Assembly (NCBI GenBank): GCA_964428475.1
Contig: CAYRYO010000001.1
Span: forward strand, 1-64,000
DNA: 64,000 nucleotides
Direction: 5' to 3'
Source: JARICQ01 sp964428475
GTDB lineage: Bacteria; Bacillota; Clostridia; Tissierellales; Tissierellaceae
The notes beneath the pieces were generated by a model. That model was not told the DNA's origin and did not search any database. It saw nothing but the letters and a program-made list of their open reading frames with translations. Position numbers and translations under genes: made by a program. Positions 60,299 to 64,000 of this stretch are shown piece by piece. Each line of letters opens with the position of its first letter. Position 1 is the first letter of the stretch.

Positions 60299-60790
60299 AT
60301 GAATACGAAATATTTGACCAAGGCAAGTCTTATAGCAGCCATATATATTGTACTAGTACTTATACAAATGCTTCCTGTACCCATGATGAATTTGACATTT
60401 GGACCTATACAACTTAGAATAGCAGAAGGATTAGTATTACTTCCATTAGTAGAAGCAGCAGCAGTTCCAGGAGTATTTGTAGGATGTTTACTCTCAAATC
60501 TATTATTAGCACCTTATTCTGGTTTTGGGCTTGTAGATATTATTGGAGGTAGTATTGTTACCTTAATAGCAGCATATTTGACTAGTAAGATGAAGTCTAA
60601 GATAACTGGAATTATTCCGCCAGTACTTTTAAATGGATTAATTGTATCTATTTGGGTATCATATTTTACAAAAATTCCATATCTTATAACAGTACTAGGA
60701 ATAGGTGGAGGAGAACTGTTTTCAGTTGGTATATTTGGAAGTATAATACTATCTGTATATAAGAAATCTACAAGCTTAAAAGAATATTAA
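60299..60790 (+). CDS. queT: QueT-type ECF transporter S component (queuosine precursor)
   Basis: A 163-residue hydrophobic protein with five to six helices. KASLIAAIYIVLVL near the start, LTFGPIQLRIAEGLVLLPLVE (~31-51), GVFVGCLLSNLL and GLVDIIGGSIVTLIAAYLTSK (~77-97) are QueT-family features. It should capture a queuosine precursor for the shared ECF module. No preQ1 riboswitch is visible in the 40-base stretch between the terminator and the start, unlike many queT genes. AGAGGTGA precedes the ATG. Confidence 0.85.
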   Translation: MNTKYLTKASLIAAIYIVLVLIQMLPVPMMNLTFGPIQLRIAEGLVLLPLVEAAAVPGVFVGCLLSNLLLAPYSGFGLVDIIGGSIVTLIAAYLTSKMKSKITGIIPPVLLNGLIVSIWVSYFTKIPYLITVLGIGGGELFSVGIFGSIILSVYKKSTSLKEY

Positions 60791-60814
60791 AAGTGTGGAA
60801 TGAGGATGAGTAAA

Positions 60815-61858
60815 ATGCAAAAGTCAAGAAACAAAAAAAACAAGAAGAAATCTTCTTTTAAAAAATTAGTGCTATTTCTTATAATTCTTATAGGAGGCTA
60901 TTATTTTGCTATGAATTATTATGAAGATGCAATAGGTGCGATTAATTCAGAGAACCCGTCTGAAGTAGATGTAGTTATTCCGCCTTTCAGTACTACAGAT
61001 AAGATAGCAGAGATATTGAAAGACCAAGGACTGATAAAAAATCCACTTATATTTAAATATGTAGCGAGAAAAGAACAAGTAGGAAATAGATTAAAAGCAG
61101 GAGAATATATATTGTCAACTGAAATGAATGTAAAATCAATATTAGATATATTGGTAAAGGGTACTAAAAATAAAGATACTGCAAGATTTACTATTCCTGA
61201 AGGGTATGAAATAAAACAAATAGCAGATAAACTTTCTGAACAAGGTTTAGTAGATAAAGATACATTTCTAAGTCTTACAAGTGACAAATCAAACTTTGAA
61301 GCTAGTTATGTTTTTTTAAGTGAACTAGAAAAAGGACAAAGTTTGGAGGGGTTTTTATTTCCCTCAACCTATGAGATATTTAAAGATGTAAGAGAAGAAG
61401 AGATAATAGAGAAGATGTTAGATCAGTTTCAAGATATATATGAAGAAGAGATAAGACCTAAGATGTCTGAGTTTGACTTGAATTTAAATGAGATAATCAC
61501 TCTTGCTTCAATTATTGAGAGGGAGGGAAAACTCGATAGTGAAAGACCAATAATGTCAGCAGTTTTTCACAATAGACTAAAGGATGGTATGAAATTACAG
61601 TCATGTGCCACTGTTCAATATGTATTAGGTGAAAGAAAACCAGTGCTATCAACCAAAGATACTCTTATAGATTCACCCTTTAACACATATATACATACAG
61701 GACTTCCACCTGCGCCTATAGCATCATCTGGCAAAGCATCACTAGTTGCAGCCGTAAATCCTGCTGATGTAGATTATTTATTCTTTGTACTCACAGGAGA
61801 TGATGGTTCTCATACATTTACTAGGACTTATGAAGAACACATAAATGCAAAGCCATAG
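60815..61858 (+). CDS. mltG: Endolytic transglycosylase MltG
   Basis: A 347-residue bitopic membrane protein: a highly basic N-terminus, one membrane helix (~16-34), a LysM-like subdomain with VVIPPFSTTDKIAEILKDQGLIKNP, and the YceG/MltG catalytic domain with EGFLFPSTYEIF (~178-189), the catalytic Glu in LASIIEREGKLDSERPIMSAVFHNRL (~222-247) and SPFNTYIHTGLPPAPIASSG near 284. It cuts nascent glycan strands. Start chosen at ATG 60815 because GAGGATGAG lies eight bases upstream; ATG codons at 60800 and 60806 are possible. Confidence 0.93.
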   Translation: MQKSRNKKNKKKSSFKKLVLFLIILIGGYYFAMNYYEDAIGAINSENPSEVDVVIPPFSTTDKIAEILKDQGLIKNPLIFKYVARKEQVGNRLKAGEYILSTEMNVKSILDILVKGTKNKDTARFTIPEGYEIKQIADKLSEQGLVDKDTFLSLTSDKSNFEASYVFLSELEKGQSLEGFLFPSTYEIFKDVREEEIIEKMLDQFQDIYEEEIRPKMSEFDLNLNEIITLASIIEREGKLDSERPIMSAVFHNRLKDGMKLQSCATVQYVLGERKPVLSTKDTLIDSPFNTYIHTGLPPAPIASSGKASLVAAVNPADVDYLFFVLTGDDGSHTFTRTYEEHINAKP

Positions 61859-61884
61859 AAGTAAATTAAAATAAGGATGATAAA

Positions 61885-62529
61885 ATGGATAAAATAAATA
61901 GAGATTATATTGAAAATTATATACGCGAGTTACTACCAGAAAGAGATACACTAAAGTCTATGGAGATATATGCTAAAGAGCATTATGTTCCAATTATTCA
62001 GCCAGAAATAACACAATTTTTAAAAGTGCTACTTAAAATAAACAATCCTAAAAAGATACTTGAAATAGGTACAGCTATAGGGTATTCAGCTATAGTAATG
62101 GCTGAAAACACTTCGGATAATACAAAGATAACTACAATAGAACGAATAGATGACATGGTAGATATTGCAAATGAAAATATCAAAAAAATAGGTTTTGAAG
62201 ATAAAATAAAAGTATTAAAAGGCGAAGCTACTGAAATACTTGTAAATCTTGATGAACAATATGATTTTATATTTTTAGATGCAGCAAAGGGTCATTATAG
62301 GGAGTTTTTTGATGAATGTATGAGATTAATAAATTTAAATGGAGTAATTGTATGCGATAATGTTTTGTTTAAAGGAATGGTTGCATCTGATGATTTAGTA
62401 ATTCATAGAAAGATAACTATAGTTAAAAGACTTAGAGCGTTTTTAAAATATATAAGCAATCTTCAGGGATATACTACTTCAATTATACCAATTGGAGATG
62501 GAATAGCCCTTATATATAGAGAGGAGTAG
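61885..62529 (+). CDS. trmR: tRNA 5-hydroxyuridine methyltransferase TrmR (YrrM-like O-methyltransferase)
   Basis: A 214-residue SAM-dependent O-methyltransferase. KKILEIGTAIGYSAIVMAEN (~52-71) binds SAM; DFIFLDAAKGHYREFFDEC (~128-146) and VIVCDNVLFKGMV (~153-165) carry metal and substrate residues. In Bacillus the equivalent YrrM methylates 5-hydroxyuridine at tRNA position 34 to 5-methoxyuridine. The adjacent U32 gene, four bases downstream, should make the 5-hydroxyuridine, which supports this reading over a small-molecule methyltransferase. Confidence 0.87.
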   Translation: MDKINRDYIENYIRELLPERDTLKSMEIYAKEHYVPIIQPEITQFLKVLLKINNPKKILEIGTAIGYSAIVMAENTSDNTKITTIERIDDMVDIANENIKKIGFEDKIKVLKGEATEILVNLDEQYDFIFLDAAKGHYREFFDECMRLINLNGVIVCDNVLFKGMVASDDLVIHRKITIVKRLRAFLKYISNLQGYTTSIIPIGDGIALIYREE

Positions 62530-62533
62530 TAAT

Positions 62534-63763
62534 TTGGAAAAGATAGAACTATTAGCGCCAGCAGGTGACTTAGAAAAATTAAAGATGGCTATTGTCTATG
62601 GAGCCGATGCAGTTTATCTTGGAGGAGAAAGTTTTGGGCTTAGAAAATCATCTAAAAATTTTTCCATACAAGATATAGAAGAGGGAATAAAATTTGCACA
62701 TGATAGAGCAAAGAAAGTATATATAACACTCAATATAGTTCCACATGATGGAGATATGGATGGTCTTGAAGATTATCTAAAGGATTTAAAAAGAATTGGA
62801 GCTGATGCCGTTATAGTATCAGATCCAGGTATATTTACAGTAGTAAATAGAACTGTACCAGATATGCCGATACATATAAGCACTCAGGCATCTGTAACAA
62901 ATTATGAAACCATAATGTTTTGGTATAATTTAGGAATAAGACGTGTAGTTTTAGCAAGAGAATTAAGTTTTAAGGAGATAAAAGATATAACTAAAAAGAT
63001 TCCAAGTGATTTAGAAGTAGAGGCATTTGTACATGGTGCCATGTGCATGAGTTATTCAGGGAGATGCCTGATATCTAATTATATGACTGGAAGAGATGCT
63101 AATAGAGGGGATTGCATACACTCTTGCAGATTTAAATATAATCTAGTAGAAGAAACAAGGCCAGGGCAATATTTTCCAGTGTATGAAGATGAGCAGGGAA
63201 CATTTATCATGAATTCAAAGGACCTTTGCATGATAGAGTATATCCCTGAACTCATGGACTCCGGAATTAAAAGCTTTAAGATAGAGGGTAGGGTAAAGAG
63301 CTCATATTATGTTGCAACTATTATAAGAGCCTATAGAATGGCTATAGATGAATACTATAAAACAAAAGATAATTATGTATTTGATGTAAAACATAGAGAC
63401 GAAATAGAAAAAACTAGCTTTAGAGCCTTTACTACGGGATTTTTCTTTGGTCAGCCTACAAATGAAGCTCAAGTATATGAAACATCTTCATATATAAGAA
63501 AATATGACTTTGTAGGGATAGTATTAGATTATGATGAAGATACAAAAATTGCAACTGTAGAACAGAGAAACAGAATATTTTTAGGAGACATTATTGAAGT
63601 TTTTGGGCCAAATAAAGACCATTTTATTCAAAAAATAGAAAAAATGTGGGATGCGAAAGATAATCCAATAGAAGTAGCGCCACATGCTCAACAAAAGATA
63701 AAAATACAGATGGGAAAACCTGTAAACAGAATGGACATGCTGAGAAAAGAAAGGGAGGATTAA
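62534..63763 (+). CDS. trhP: Peptidase U32 family tRNA hydroxylation protein TrhP
   Basis: A 409-residue U32-family protein starting IELLAPAGDLEKLKMAIVYGADAVYLGG. The cysteine cluster expected for an Fe-S site is present: GAMCMSYSGRCLISNYMTGRDANRGDC-type region (~165-195) with four cysteines including IHSCRFKYN. EGRVKSSYYVA (~250-260) and a FTTGFFFGQP block follow. Relatives named TrhP form 5-hydroxyuridine-34 in tRNA, the substrate of TrmR. Bacillus has two adjacent genes (yrrN, yrrO); only one occurs here, resembling YrrO. TTG 62534 follows GAGGAG. Confidence 0.85.
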   Translation: MEKIELLAPAGDLEKLKMAIVYGADAVYLGGESFGLRKSSKNFSIQDIEEGIKFAHDRAKKVYITLNIVPHDGDMDGLEDYLKDLKRIGADAVIVSDPGIFTVVNRTVPDMPIHISTQASVTNYETIMFWYNLGIRRVVLARELSFKEIKDITKKIPSDLEVEAFVHGAMCMSYSGRCLISNYMTGRDANRGDCIHSCRFKYNLVEETRPGQYFPVYEDEQGTFIMNSKDLCMIEYIPELMDSGIKSFKIEGRVKSSYYVATIIRAYRMAIDEYYKTKDNYVFDVKHRDEIEKTSFRAFTTGFFFGQPTNEAQVYETSSYIRKYDFVGIVLDYDEDTKIATVEQRNRIFLGDIIEVFGPNKDHFIQKIEKMWDAKDNPIEVAPHAQQKIKIQMGKPVNRMDMLRKERED

Positions 63764-63767
63764 TGCC

Positions 63768-64000
63768 TTGAAAAGACCACTTATTATTGCAATAACAGGA
63801 GGGACAGGCTCTGGAAAGTCAACTGTATCTAAGGAAATATTCAAAAGTATACATGAAAAAAAGATAGCTGTAATTCAACAGGATTCATATTATAAAGATC
63901 AATCACATTTAACATATGAAGAAAGGGTAAGAACGAATTATGATCATCCATTTGCATTCGATAATGACCTTTTAATAGAACATCTAAAAAACTTGCTTGC
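63768..64000 (+). CDS. udk: Uridine kinase, N-terminal part (3' truncated)
   Basis: The frame opens with TTG at 63768 after AAGGGAGG and stays open to the window edge (77 codons visible). The protein begins KRPLIIAITGGTGSGKSTV, a P-loop, then IQQDSYYKDQSHLTYEERV and NYDHPFAFDNDLLIEHL, which are diagnostic of uridine/cytidine kinase (pyrimidine salvage). An ATG at 63763 reads into a stop after two codons. Its place after the U32 gene matches Bacillus yrrO-udk. Confidence 0.93.
   Translation, partial: MKRPLIIAITGGTGSGKSTVSKEIFKSIHEKKIAVIQQDSYYKDQSHLTYEERVRTNYDHPFAFDNDLLIEHLKNLL

Overview
The window reads as chromosome of an AT-rich, anaerobic, endospore-forming Firmicute of the Clostridia/Tissierellia type. 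The evidence is a complete oxidative ornithine (Stickland-type) operon, the sporulation genes spoIIGA, sigE and sigG, a YhcN/YlaJ-type lipoprotein, T-box and THF riboswitches, and a gene order that matches the Bacillus/Clostridium core genome in long stretches. Almost every gene is on the + strand; the one minus-strand gene is a predicted beta-propeller at 47.4-48.8 kb. I saw no insertion sequence, prophage, CRISPR array, rRNA or tRNA gene.

Layout. 0-5.6 kb: tail of an EAL-HDOD protein, a 57-residue unknown protein, a Lit-like (DUF1461) lipoprotein-modifying membrane protein with an unknown membrane partner, a THF riboswitch controlling the folate ECF component folT, a flavodoxin-fold oxidoreductase, pduL-deoC and a sporulation-type lipoprotein. 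5.6-9.1 kb: the M16 peptidase pair ymfF/ymfH and lgt. 9.2-24.6 kb: the division and cell wall (dcw) cluster mraZ-rsmH-ftsL-pbpB-murE-mraY-murD-spoVE/ftsW-murG-murA-ftsQ-(two DUF881 genes)-sbp-ftsZ, without murF, murC or ftsA. 24.7-27.2 kb: spoIIGA-sigE-sigG. 27.3-30.2 kb: ylmC/ymxH, nrdR, pgeF and a sigma-54 activator.

30.2-38.3 kb is the metabolic centrepiece. A -24/-12 promoter stands in front of ord-ortA-ortB-oraS-oraE-(GlmL-like chaperone)-orr. Together these racemise ornithine, move its terminal amino group with a B12/PLP mutase, oxidise the product and cleave it thiolytically with CoA to alanine and acetyl-CoA. The activator gene immediately upstream, a dyad between it and the promoter, and a second palindrome over the predicted transcription start suggest a dedicated sigma-54 circuit.

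38.4-47.1 kb: a DMT permease, rarA, an asparagine-type T-box before asnS-leuS, a DegV protein and an SDR-type threonine dehydrogenase. 47.2-49.5 kb is the least explained part: a DUF3343 protein, a minus-strand beta-propeller protein with a coiled-coil tail, and a divergent cysteine- and acid-rich protein that could be a spore-surface component. 49.6-64 kb: iscR-iscS-iscU, a yrzQ-like peptide, an AI-2E family permease, alaS, ireB, an aldo/keto reductase-ferredoxin fusion, ruvX, a DUF1292 gene, a Fur-family regulator, RNase J, queT, mltG, the tRNA wobble-uridine genes trmR and trhP, and the start of udk. This follows the Bacillus yrvO-yrrI-alaS-yrzL-yrrK-yrzB-yrrL-yrrM-yrrO-udk order closely. 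All names come from reading translated sequence and remembered family features; no database search was run.
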